Positions 27,249 through 40,600 of a stretch of DNA of 64,000 bases are shown piece by piece. The translations under genes were made by a program, and so were the position numbers. The DNA is from Trichoplax sp. H2 (Eukaryota > Placozoa > Uniplacotomia > Trichoplacea). The notes under the pieces were generated by a model that worked only from the letters and a program-made list of their open reading frames with translations, was not told the DNA's origin and made no database searches. The number at the start of each line of letters is the position of its first letter. Position 1 is the first letter of the stretch. The stretch is taken from contig NOWV01000079.1 in NCBI GenBank assembly GCA_003344405.1, forward strand, positions 186,001-250,000, given 5' to 3'.

Positions 27249-30200
27249 ATGCTAAGTCAACATATTTACGACGTCATTGGAAAATACTACGATAAAATTG
27301 TGGATGGGATTGATTTACGTAAACTGATAGTTTGTGACTCTTTAAATCAGCTGAACCTTTTTCATGATGAAATTCAAGAGTTGTGTGGATTTCGTTCCAA
27401 AAGAAAGCGAAATATAGAATTTATAAAAATTCTAAAATGCCGAGATGACGAATATTTTATCCAATTCTGTGATTTACTTCGTAAATCTTATGCTGAAGGG
27501 AGAGGATGGATGCGCTATAATTTAGGTGAAATATTAGAACAAGAAGCAAGAATTTTTGCTGGTGGCCACAACGGTAAGACTCCACATACATCAGAGAGAC
27601 TTTTAAAGAGTTATCAGAATCTTTCTCATATAAGCTTTATAACCAACAATGTCCAATAATTTCGACATGTAAGCCATTGAATTAATTATTTCTAGTTTTG
27701 ATATACCGCTCTTATTAGTTAATGTAGTTCTCAAATCAATAGATTGATGCATAAGGAATTCTTTTTAATCATTGCATTAAGATTGCCGAATTTTTCAATC
27801 ATGCGAGAGAAGACATTTTACTACTTATTACCATAATCTGCTAGTTTTTTTATTAAACATGAGTTCTTAAATTCAATTATCTTTAATCGCTTATCACGTA
27901 ATGACCTATCTTAATCATCCATTTTAAAAAAATTCCTTTCTTGCCAAGGAGCTAAAGCCGTTGTTTCTCCTTTATATATTTTTTTATCTGGTATAATTAT
28001 GCTTTACAATTATTAGAGAAATTAGTTACTAGTTATGGTATCAAGAACAATTTTTTATTTAATAAAATTATTCAATATTACAGTTATAAGCGGCAATGAA
28101 ATTTGTAAAATGGCCAACAACTTTATCTATCCCCAACTGAATCGTTATTTACTAGGTTAGTTTTTATGAAAACAGGTTCATGATAATTCTCGATTAGATA
28201 GTGATTATTAGATATTACTTGCGTTTATTACCTACCCAGTTATATTAAAATTAATCTCTTCATTGTATTGAATGACAATCGACCTCTTAATTCATTGAAT
28301 ATTGTCTTGAATTTGATAATGACAACCAAAACAGAAATTTGGAAAAAAGCTACGATGATTAGCGGTTATCGACCAAGCCCGCAAGCATACGGTAAGCACC
28401 ACTAAATTATTACCTATATTTTTCTTTGGATTCAAGGTCGATCTAGTTTATCGTTGCTAAGCAGAATGACCAACACAGCTACTAGAAATTATTATCATTT
28501 AATGTCAATGCTGAAAATATTTTGATAATATCATGATTTAAGAATGTTAAAAATTTTATATAAAATTCTTCATTTTATTTCAATGCTATAGTCTACGTTA
28601 TCTCTGTTCCAGCTAGTATATAATGTTTGCACGAGACTATACTGTAATACATTTAATCTATTTGTACGTAGAATCATTTATTTAATACTGGAAACTGTAT
28701 CCTCGTATCTTTCTTTCCTGTATTAATAAGATATTTAAAACAGCAATAGTTTCTACAAATATATAGCTTTCCTTAGTTTATCGTTACTATACAAGTAAAT
28801 TTGGTTTCAGTATTGATATGCGTTAACACACATATGTATATTAATTATGTAATACGTAAAAGGCTGGCTTCGCAATGTTCCTGAAATTTCGAAGAAACGC
28901 TACGTGATTCGACAAGATTTCTTGACGACCCTTCGCAATCAGTTGCTGATCTTGAACGATCACGTCAGTGGACAGATTTTAGTTCATGGACTGCCGGGTA
29001 GCGGTAAAACTGTTGCTGTTAGTCAGGCTGTACAACAAATCGTTGTAGATGACGACTGCTTTCGTCGCTATGGAGTATATTGGATCAAAATCGGTACTCC
29101 TATTCACATTGATTTAATATCATAAACGTTTACCATTATACAAGTCATATACATAAAGAACGAAAATAGAAAAGTTTTACTCCAGTAAATTTCGAACGAA
29201 ATAGATGATCATATGATCCACTACAGCGAAGTTATAAGTCGCTAAATATTTCTAAACATTTTGTTACGTTGAACGATAAGAAAATAGGTTAAATCAATAT
29301 TATGGTTGAAAGATTATTATACTACTGTATTCTGTAGTTTAATTAACATAAATCTGATTTTGAAGTATATCGCTTTTGTCACTCGTTGAGCATAACTTAC
29401 TTAAGACCATGCTTATATTTAATTCATTCGATCATGAATTAATCCTTTGTAGGCAATATCAACGAAAACGAACTTTTAGAAATTTTAAGAAACTTAGCAG
29501 TTAAGCTACGAGTTCGGTGGGATAAATCTCCTCGAAATTTACAGGAGATAACTCAATATCTTGAGCAGTTCTTTTCCGGTAAGTGTACCGTATCTATTTA
29601 ATTTTTGATGATAGAATAGTTAGCTCTGACTTAGGCTAAATAGTATAAAATTGCTTAAAATTGCTTGAAATCACGAAAAATTACTAAAATCCTTATGACA
29701 AATTTTTTAAATTCTATTTCGTAATTTTATAACTGATTGGCTTTATTATGCTTGTAAAAACAAAATTTTTCTAACTAGTCAATAAAAAGCATTCGAACAT
29801 CCTTTTCGTTTTTGACGACATTCGGAACCAGTATCACTTAAATTATTTAAAATTCGCTAAGAAATTTATAGCTACTTCGAGAACACTTCACGATAGTACC
29901 AGTTGCCGCATTATCTCCTCACCGGTCAGTATTCTTAAATCAGTCTCAAAGCAAATTGTATCTAATTTAAGGGTATAAGTAAATGCGTATGCACCTTAGA
30001 TAGTATAATATTTCATATTCATATTCGTATTGTCGCTTAATACATTCTTTTAAAATTATTTTGATAGATTTCATTCACACAAGATGAAGCTATGAAAATT
30101 TTAGCTCAACATTACAGCAAAAAGACGTTGGAAGAATACCGAAATTGCATTGATCAAGTCATTCGTACATGTGAAAGCTTACCACTCGCGGTTGCAATCC

Positions 30201-33200
30201 TTGGAGGTTTAAAATTAAGAAATAAAAGAGAATGGCAACAAATTTTGGTTATACTTGCAGGAAAAGACGGAGAAAACAATTTAACAGACAATACTTCCTT
30301 GCTATATAAGTTATTTGATTATAGTATCCACAGATTGGATTATGCTAATCAAGATTTGTTTCGAAATCTTGGAGTATTCAAGCGAGTGAAAATTCCTATT
30401 ACCTCAATCATGGCACTCTGGAAGCTGGATGAACTAGCTACAAGACAAATTCTAAATGATTTTAATGAAAGATCATTATTAAGATATACTGATAAGTACA
30501 GGTAAGCAAAATATTTAGGAAGTCTATAATTATATAATTTTCTATGCTTTATTACATATTTTCCATAATTAACCATGAAGGCGATTATAGTATATATATA
30601 CACATCGACTGATATCATACTTTATTCTTCCTATTAAGACGATACTATATTTTGGATGATTTGATGGTCGATTATCTCCAACTATCTTTGGATCCAAATA
30701 AATCTTCGGAGTCTTACATGCGAACGCTAAATCGTAGACTTATCGCCGGTTATGGGCATTATTGTCAAGGAAAGTGGCATACCTACCCCGACGATGGCTA
30801 TTATTATCAGCATTTTATTTATCACGTAATACAAGCAGAAGATAATAAATTATTGGAATCGGTCCTGAGTAACAGTAAATGGGTATCAACTCAACTCACA
30901 TTATATAAAACGAAACGCTATCTTCCAGCTAATCTACAAAATACCATCAGTTATATTGCCAAGAAGCAACTCTTGGTGAGGTTAACCTATGCGAAAGTGT
31001 TCAACCATCTACGTTAGCGATATTGTCTAATTATATCTGTATTGCAGATTTTAGGCTACATAAATGTACATTAATGCATAACACTATATTTACTATTGCA
31101 TATTTCTTTGATTGCCATATTTTAAACCCTTCTGGCTAAGTTTTTATCACTGATGTTTTAGGATGAAGAAATGCATGAAGAGCTGCTTAACCTACTGAAT
31201 CAATATCTATCCTATTTTGACATCAGTCAATTAAATTTTATTCAGTTTTTACTTTATTGTGCTCCAAAAGACAGCTGGATTGCTAGCCGAGCCTTAGAGT
31301 TGGCAAAACACAGTAATCACCGTGATGGAAGACCCTACTGGGTTATAACAGGGTAATCTTATCATTTGAATCTCAAAAATTTACATAATCTCTATATAAT
31401 AGTAAATGGCTTTGTTTATGGAATAGATATCGAAAATGCGAGCAAGTTGAGTTCTCTACAAATTTATCACGAGAACTGGAAATAGCTGAAAAAGATGTAA
31501 TGCCTGAATGGTCCAACCCACGTTATGGCAATTCAAGAATTATACAAACCAAAAATAATCAACATGATGATCGTCAAATTTTGGTAATTACCTAAGACTA
31601 AAGTCATGTAGTGCATCTTTCTCCAGTAAAGTCTCACGTGAAATATACTACAAGTTAAGCCACTCTAATTCATCATTGAATTATAATTTCAAAATGATAA
31701 CCTCTTTAGGTGACCGATGCTGCAACGGGTAATGTTATATTTAAAAGTCAGTCTTCATATGATCTCATCAGTGAAGTTCAAATTTCGGCTGATGGTAAAG
31801 TTGCTGCTTTCAAGATCGGATACTGGGTAAAAATCTTGAAGCAATTTTAATTAAGCCTGTTCATCGATTAGATTACTTCGCTAGAAGCTATAGATTACGA
31901 TATTCAAATTTCAAAGCTAGTTGTCGATAATATTTATCTGATTATTCAACTTAACTTTTAGCCGCTATCTCCTGTATTTCAATTTTTGCATTCTTTTATA
32001 ACATTATACACGAAATTACTAATTAACCTTGGTATTTATTTTATGTATGTATAATGTATCTGACAGAAATGCCAATGGAAAGTATACAACGTTGATAGTG
32101 GAGAACGATTACGATTTGTACTGCATCAACCAGAAGGGAAAATGAAAAAAGTTAAATGCTGTATGCCGAACCTTAATTTCTGCCCAATAATTGAAAATGA
32201 CCAAACGCTTTTTATGACCATTGATACCAACAGTAATAATTTTATTGTAAGTCGAATTCTATTAACCCTAATCCAGGATAAATCGTTTTGAAGGCTGCAT
32301 CATGATAAAATTTGTAAATAAATTACATCATTATGTATGAAATGCAGATAAATTCACGCAGTGTACACAGTATTCGAAGTAAATCGATTGTCAACATTTA
32401 TCTTGATAGATCTGGAAAGTAAATAAACTGCAAATTGAAGAAATGCAAAGATATTCAAGCCCGGATGGAATCAAGCAATGCGAGTTTGTAAAAAATGATA
32501 GCAAAATCATGATTTGTCAAGATTTAGATGAAGAAAAATATCGAGTTGAAGTAAGATTCTATCGATGATACGTTGCTTGAAGTTTAAAAGTCGATTAAAT
32601 AATTTCATATATCTTGCGTCTAAATAGTTACTAGTACTAGGACAAGAGAAATTTCATCGATCATTTCAAATTCCTAAATGGATTATAAAAGACCGTGATG
32701 GGAAATTTATTAATTCTAGACATCATACAGACTTGTGGTTAAAATACGTAAAGTACATCGATAAGGACTGTGCTGCAATTATGACTGCATATGATAATGT
32801 CCTTGGGTTATTTTCTGATTCAGTCTACGAAAGAGTAGCCATTGATTTTACTTACAATGTTGCCAATACTTTTCAACCAATTTTTGAGTGCGACAACGAT
32901 ATTAAAAACATTGATATTTCGGATGATCATCGATTTATTGGAATGCTTTGTTGGTCTAGAAATGTGATTGTCAGTATAAGTTTTTAAATTAATAAAATTT
33001 TTAATATTTAAATTGCAATTAAGATAGACCTCGCTATATTAATGAGCGTCAAACTGTACGCCAAACTTTATGATTAGGTAATGAAAATTGAAGCTGGCCA
33101 CGTGCATTCTTATATCACTATCGATACTTTACAAGACATTCATGATTTCATGTTCATCCCTGCAAGCCAGCATCTAGTAGTATACAACGCAGAAAGCAAA

Positions 33201-35508
33201 CACCCAATACAGGACTGCAATTTATCAGGTAAGAAGATAACAAGATCTCATAAGCTGTTAATTGAAATGAATAATCTCAAGTCGAACAACACTATTTTTA
33301 CCTCATGACTTCACGATTAGCATTTGAGTCGGTGTGGTCGCATATTACATCTGTACCACTCGTACTGACAACGCACCCACAAAAGAATGATAGATGTGAT
33401 CTGGAGAACTCAGATTGGGCCGTTGTTGATGAAACACCTGTTGTAGCAAATCTGATTCAAAATGAACAAGACGATAGACACATCCTGCAGGCATGCTTAA
33501 TTTCATGGTTATATCATCAATTACTTTGCTTAAAATCTTAAAACGCTTAGGGTCTAAATAAATAAAACTTTTGCGTGCGCTTGCAAGTTTCAACCTTTAA
33601 ATACACATTGCTTATAACGATATATCCTTAGATTTTTCAAGGAGAGAGACTTGATCGAATGTCCGAGTACAGCCTGGATAGGCCTTACGATAGAATTTTT
33701 GTGTACAATAACTATGAATATATAGTTCTGTTTCGATTCAATAAATGCCATAATGATAGCTGCGTAACCAATCACGTAATAATCCATTATCATATCATTA
33801 TAACTGAGGTAAAAGTTTCCTTCCATAGCCTGTTAAAACATCATTTAAATAATTAGTTATATATTAATTGCTTTTAAACTTATGATTAAGTAATAACTAC
33901 TTATAAGCGCTATTACTGGAATTATGAAACTATTTTAATAATTAATGCTGACAGCTGATTCATTTTATTAACAGATTAAGTACCTACATGGTTATACGGC
34001 ATTAAAGCAATCTCGAGAAATTATGGTTCTTCCTATGGAAGAAACTACAAATAAACTTACAATTATACTATCAAGATACAGAAAATTGGATCATAGACTA
34101 ATTTTCATTTTAAAAGCAGAGGTATCGTGAAGATCATTTAGTTTTATGCCATTACACGTTCTTACAATTTATACTTTTAAAAATATCAAATTAATGTAAA
34201 AATTATGGGTATAGGAAAGTTTAAAGTCTGAGATATGATATTTGTTAATCATGATTATTAGCACTCGGATAAGAATGAGAGAATGCTTGTTATGAAGATT
34301 AATGTCCAAAATGGTGATACTGAATACTACTTAGATAGCACTTCAAGTCTATCTAGGAATATAAATGTAATCTACTGCGATGATTATAACCTAATCATTC
34401 ACCAATATTCACCAGAAATTAGTATGACCAGTATCAGGGTAAATGCTGTTTTAATTTTCTGTAAAATTTGGATCAACTATTTGTTAACTTATAGTCAAAA
34501 GTAATTAATAAATAGAGCATCAGTACTCAAATTAAATTACATTTCTTTGCTATGCATAGAATATAATTCTGAATCTAACGCAAAATTTAATATAACCAAT
34601 TTAATGCATGTCTGATCTTTTTAATGAATGCTTTCATATCAAAATCAGTATTACAAATTGGGCACGGAAAGAATACAAACCAAATTATACATGGAACACA
34701 ATTACGATCATTGGGATGGATTAACGTGTAAAATTACCCTACCAAATGACGAAGAATGCACTACAATACAGTTTCCACGATTTTGGAATAAAGTTCGCGA
34801 TAATGTCACAAAATTGATAAGTAATAAGACTGATTATAGTATAAAGCACTCTGGCCTAGAAGATAAAAACGCAATTATTGAGGAGTGGGGAACAGTTGAC
34901 GGCAATTTATTCGTAAGTCTAATCATAGGAATATACCGTAAATTTCTTCAATCATTACTTACTGTTGATTAAAGCAACAACTAAAGTTCTAGTAGCTCAC
35001 CCACTACTATTCATAACAACTCTTCTTTAGGCTGAATATATTCCTGATAAATACCAATGTGCCGAATACTTTTTAATTGAAAGAGGAAAAGAAAAAATTG
35101 TATGAATGACGCTCTAGGACATAATTAGTTGCATGCAATGTAGGCCTAATGCTAACTTTAAAATATCCATATTCATTATAGATGGTTAATTCCTGCGGTG
35201 AAGTTTTAATGAAATCTTATTTGGACAATGTTCTAAAACTTGATTACGAACCAAATTTGTTTATCAATGTCGAAAGTTTATGGCCAAAAAAATTCTTCGT
35301 TACGGTAGACAAAATAAAGGGTAAAATTCTTTTCTACGGAAAGGAAACAATGAACCTACTTCATACAGTTTACTCACCTAATATTAACAATCCATCGAGC
35401 ATAATAGGTAATGAAAATCAGTCATTATTTATCTGCAAAGACATTAAAGGTCAGGTATATTACGTTATTAAAGTTTTTCCTGGAGTCGAGTCATCTGCTG
35501 ATGCTTGA
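27249..35508 (+). CDS. APAF1-like: APAF1-like CARD/NB-ARC/beta-propeller protein (19 exons)
   Basis: Exons: 27249-27573, 28863-29093, 29453-29578, 29779-29924, 30068-30501, 30639-30975, 31162-31352, 31427-31583, 31710-31826, 32067-32246, 32410-32550, 32628-32969, 33078-33228, 33642-33808, 33975-34121, 34262-34438, 34649-34912, 35031-35099, 35182-35508. They join without a frame break to 4029 nt, 1342 residues. Residues 1-95 are a CARD (six-helix pattern with the closing FCDLLRKSY). NB-ARC follows: Walker A GLPGSGKT at 151-158, Walker B ILFVFDD at 235-241, sensor ATSR at 259-262, GLPL-type SLPLA at 313-317. The winged-helix end has YYILDDLMVDYL where APAF1 has an LHD motif. From about residue 600 onward come beta-rich repeats (VTDAATGNVIFKS, WKVYNVDSGE, ISDDHRFIG) resembling a strongly diverged WD40 propeller pair. 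Domain order is that of APAF1, which oligomerises into the apoptosome and recruits caspases through CARD. Caspase activation here is inference. Two donors are GTCAGT. The ATG start at 27249 is a choice. Confidence 0.85.
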
Positions 35509-37609
35509 AAATTAATTATGCCAACCTTGCATTTTGCAAAGTGTATTTAGAAATATTTTATTCTTTAATTAAGATCCATTAATATCAGAACCCTTTCATA
35601 TCATATCGAAGCTATTCAGGCTCATAGTGAAATTTTAGATGAATAAATGAGGATTTATGATGCAATTATCCTTTCATATATAGCATTGCAGTGAATGCGA
35701 AATTTTTAAGCAAATATTAGTTGAAATACCACGTATCTAGCAGTGCTATCACAGTTCATAGCTTCAGCATTTAACTATCAATTTTATAATTAATATCAAT
35801 TAATCTATAATCTGTTACCTATTTTCTCTCTATCAATTGCGCAATCTAATAATACAAATGCAATTAAAAAGTAGTGCGTATAATATAGAAAATACCAACA
35901 AAATTATAATCATGTATTTAGCGATATCTGATACCTATTCAATTGATAAAAAATACGGTTTCGATGATACTAGTTTCAATAAGGAAATTCAAAAGTTCAA
36001 TAATCAATGTCTTTTATATAATCCTTAGAATAAAAGTAACAATCTTTATATCATTCAAATACTCCATTACAGCTACGTTATCAGCAATGGCAAGAATCCG
36101 TACCATACTTATTTCCATTATTTCAAAGAAACAGATTAAACTTGCTATTTTAAATAGCTACGAAATAATCATAAATTTTTCTATTTAGATGTTCCTAAGA
36201 AGTTAATCTATAAATACAAACCTAATAATGTATTATTTAGATACACTTCACTTAATTCTTCTTAAAACGTTACAATTTTTATTCCCTGCAATACTTTACT
36301 CGGTCTACATTGATATTTGTAATAACCTGAAACTGTAAGTCAATAAAAGTTGTTAAGGATATCATCTTCTAATTACATTTTAAATTTAATTAAATCTCAA
36401 AATTATGCGATAGTATTAATCTTATTTCCAAGTAAGAAGCCATATCTACCCAGCTTTTAACTATCTAATTTACGCAATATAGCTCGTAAAAAACTGGCAA
36501 AGGAGTTCCAGCTACTGAGACCTATCAATATTACGGTATATTTAAATTAGAAAGTTTACAGCTACTGCATAGTGTTAATCAATATTACAATATATTTAGC
36601 GTATTAGCAGCGCACGCCCTAATATCTCCAAAATAGGTAGTACTTTATCTTTAAAGTAATGTACAAACACCATAATCTAAATATATTATAACACAAAGTT
36701 GTAATCTTTTAAGGCGTAAGCCAAATTATTCGCATTTTTTACTTATAAATAGTAGAAGAATAAAGCTACTATGTATCGTTAGTAACGAACTATCCAACGT
36801 GCAACAATCAATACAATAATTTTATACTTCTCTGTGATCTAATACCGCAACTAATTTATATTAAATACTCATTGATTATACCGGTATATCGGCGCCTATT
36901 AAAATTTTAATTTTTATATTAATTTTTATATTATACACGAATGATTATTTACAAGTATCTATTAACTGATATACGGTCACACTTTCGCATATATTTTGCC
37001 TTCACGACAACAGAACCACTCAAACGCACGATATGGCATTAAGTATGAATTAAACTGGACATACTGATTATAACAGTATTTTCCATGATAGGACTATCCT
37101 CAGTTTTTGTAACATTGCAGCATAGAATAGTGGTTTCATTTTTAGTATTTCACTACAATAATCTGGCACTTGCGTCAGCCTTTGAGAAGTAAAAATAGAT
37201 TAGAAAAATTTGTTTAGAATACGTTCGTAAAGGAAATACGTCTATAACCCTATAATAGCAAAAATCTTTTACAGTACCAAAGAACAATGTTTACGTAAAA
37301 ATAATACGTTGCTATAGTAGTGTACACAATAGGAGTATATTGTACGTAAGTACTAAAAGACGTTTACTGACAGGGTTATATGTGTCTTTGAAATACATCC
37401 TAAATCCTATATTTAATTAAAAGTTTGAAAATTTATTACATAATTATGCTGGTATACCACAAAATGAATTTTATTGATTCCTGTTATGATATTTAACGAA
37501 AATATTTACACTTGCTCAAATACTGCGGACTTAATTAAGTCTAATTTTATTGCATTCCATATTGTTATTTCAACTATATAAGTAAAAACTTCATCTAAAG
37601 CTGATTTTA
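35509..37609. other. Intergenic, no gene seen
   Basis: AT-rich spacer between the convergent APAF1-like gene and the first GPCR gene. Overlapping short frames at 35837-36188 are Ile/Asn/Lys-rich and not supported. Confidence 0.6.
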
Positions 37610-40600
37610 CTAATTAACGTTTTGTGACGCCATTGTCATTAATAACGTAGTATTTGATCTAACATGTATAATCCTCGTCGATCGACCACGCCTTACAGGT
37701 TTACTCCAAAAGTTCTTACATGCTCCACTTCGAAAGAGAAACACGTATGGATTTATCACGCTATTAATAATAGTACTCGCAGTTGTAACGAACGTCCAAG
37801 AGAAGTTACTTGGTGTTATACATAAAATGCGCATGAAATGAACCAGGAAGTAAGGCAAATAGGATATTAAATAAGTAATAAACATAATATAAAATGTAAC
37901 AGTTAATTGATACTCTCGCTTTTTCGTTTTTCTAGACGAATGATTTGAAATATTGCGCATGCCAAGAAGCAGTACTTGACGTATACTTTGACTACTTTTA
38001 TGAACAGTAATGAATACTTTCCAATAAAAGAATGTCATAAATCCTATTGGAAAGATAAATAAAATAACTAAAACTATAACATATACGGCATCATGACCAG
38101 GAACGCCTGTCGGGGTGTACGTCAACATACAGACCCCATAACAGGGAATTAAATCAAGAGTGACCATAAATTCTGCAATTATGACACATAATAAAACAGA
38201 AAAAGTCCATATACAGAGTATTACTATAGAGCATTTTCTATTAGTTAACCATATTTTAAATCTATGTGGATAAGTTACGGCAATATAGCGCGTTGCAGCT
38301 ATAAAAATCATAGTTAAAAAATTGACGCAAATGAAGTAAACCATAAAGCCATAACTTAATCGACATCCAAGGGTTTTACCATGGTAAATCGGATATTTTG
38401 TTAAATTCAAGCTGATAGGAAGTAAATTGATACAACTAAGAGTAAAGATACGATAATAAATTCATTAGTAAATTATGCCATCATTATTGAACTTTCAACC
38501 AATTTCAAGTAACCCATTCTAGCAAAAATTTAGAAAGTTTTCGAAATTCAAGGTAAACATTACGCGAAAGACTTCAAAGTACTTTTCAAAATGTAAGCTC
38601 AGTTATTAGGATAAATTTTGCACTGGTAGATAAAAATAATAAATTTCGTACTTAATTAATTTGTGTTGTCGTTGCATTCAGCCATGACTTTCAAATATCG
38701 AATATTTTGCAAATATTTAATCATTATAACGCTTAATCAGATGCATTTAGGGAAAAGAATTAATTCCAAAATGAAATTTGTCTGGTCTCAGTAGTCGCTT
38801 CTGTTCTAAATTGTAAAGATACAATTTATTCATAATTCGATACGAAAAACTTATAAGCTTGAAACTTACCTTCTCTATAGCCGTAATAAATTAAGAATGG
38901 ATACTGCGCTAAATTTGTATATGTGATTGCGAATTTTAAAATTAAAGGGCTGATTCAGCAATTCGTGAAAATTAGTATTATAAATATGGTGAAATAATTT
39001 ATCGCGAAGTGTTTTGAAAGGCTTAAAACCTTGTTACGGTTTTACTTTACCGTTAGGATAGTTTAATTGTACAAAAGTAGTTAATGTAGAAAATATTAAC
39101 ACTTATAGGGCCAGGTAAGACACGGTAAGTAATGCCTTACGTAGACGTTACTTGTGATAGTTAACATTATTACCTATTTGATATTGATTTTTATAATACG
39201 TTTAGATAAAGGTAAGATGATTCAAGTTCTAGCAAATGATAGCTGAATTAGATATAATATATGCCTATCTTAAGACTAATTATTAGTAATTAGCTAAAAT
39301 ATTTACTAACAGAAAATCTATGCAAGGAATATCTAGGTTCAAGATGTCTCTCCAAGTAAGATAGAATAATGGCACAGATGTTTTTCATAAATTAGATCTT
39401 TCGTAAATAAACTAGAACTCTTGAGTTGAGTTAAGTCGTAAATATTTGTAGATATGTCTATTCTGATAAAATTTCTATCTTTATGGTACTTTGGCGTGTG
39501 TTAAACATGTTGTAAAAGAGCGGCTAAGTCAGTAGTTACTCGTAGACTTTTAAGTTACGTTTCCTTGTCGCAGAGTTTAAAATGTAACAGACCGTTCTCA
39601 TTGGAAGAAATTTATATGAAACGAGATTCATCCTAGCCTTCTTTAACATTTACTAGAAATGACATCCTTTTTTGGTAAATGTAGTTAATTTTAAAAATAA
39701 ATATAATAAAAAATATCAAGTACAATTAATTATATATTTTTGACTTAAAAATTCAAGATGCATAACTCAATTTTATAATTGCGCTGTATTCAATCTCAGC
39801 TTCTAGAAATATTTACTTTCTTTGGCGTATAAAATCTAATCACGATTTTGGGTTGATTTTAAATCTAAAAATTCAGCCTTTGATGTATATTGCTATGTAA
39901 CCTTAAAGTTAATAATAATCTGCAGGGATTATTAGCTTTAATATTGACTGTAAACTAATCATGTTTACTACATAACGTGCTAGCCGGAAAGATATAGTGC
40001 TACAAATCCTCAAGTAATTCCTTTCCTTTCAGTATGGCTTGTTTTCAAGGAGCAGATAAAGATTATCTATAAAGTATCGTCGTTATAAACACTTCGTAGA
40101 GTTTATACAGTCCATTACGCCTCGTATGACACATCAAAATGTTAATAGCCTTAGTAACTGGCAGTAAATATATTATATAATCTTTAAGGCATAGAGAATT
40201 GTATTCAAGCAGACTTGATAAAGAAGGTCTTCTCTATATATTGTAGGTTTAATTCTGATAATTGGAATAAAAAGGAGTTTCGCAACTGCGACGTATTTTT
40301 TTTTCATGAATTTCAAGCTTATTTGATTCGACTTGAAGATCCAGCATTCCAAGTAGAAATTAATACAAGGCTTCAACGTAAGTAATCTCATGAATATTTT
40401 TTAATTACTAGGGAACTTGCTTCATGTATAAAATAATGGATGAATAATTAAATTTAATTACTGACCAGTCATACAAAACACCCACGTAAACTAATGTCAA
40501 CACGTTTATTATTGCAGCAGGTAAATAATATTACTAAATTTCGCTATCTATATAAAGCACTAGAAGAAAGACCCATAAGGTGAAACATAGATTTCACAGT

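Noticed and set aside
33305-33541. 78-codon frame between exons 13 and 14 of the APAF1-like gene, possible extra exon
   Set aside because: No acceptor/donor pair tested keeps the phase needed by the neighbours, while skipping it gives a clean frame.
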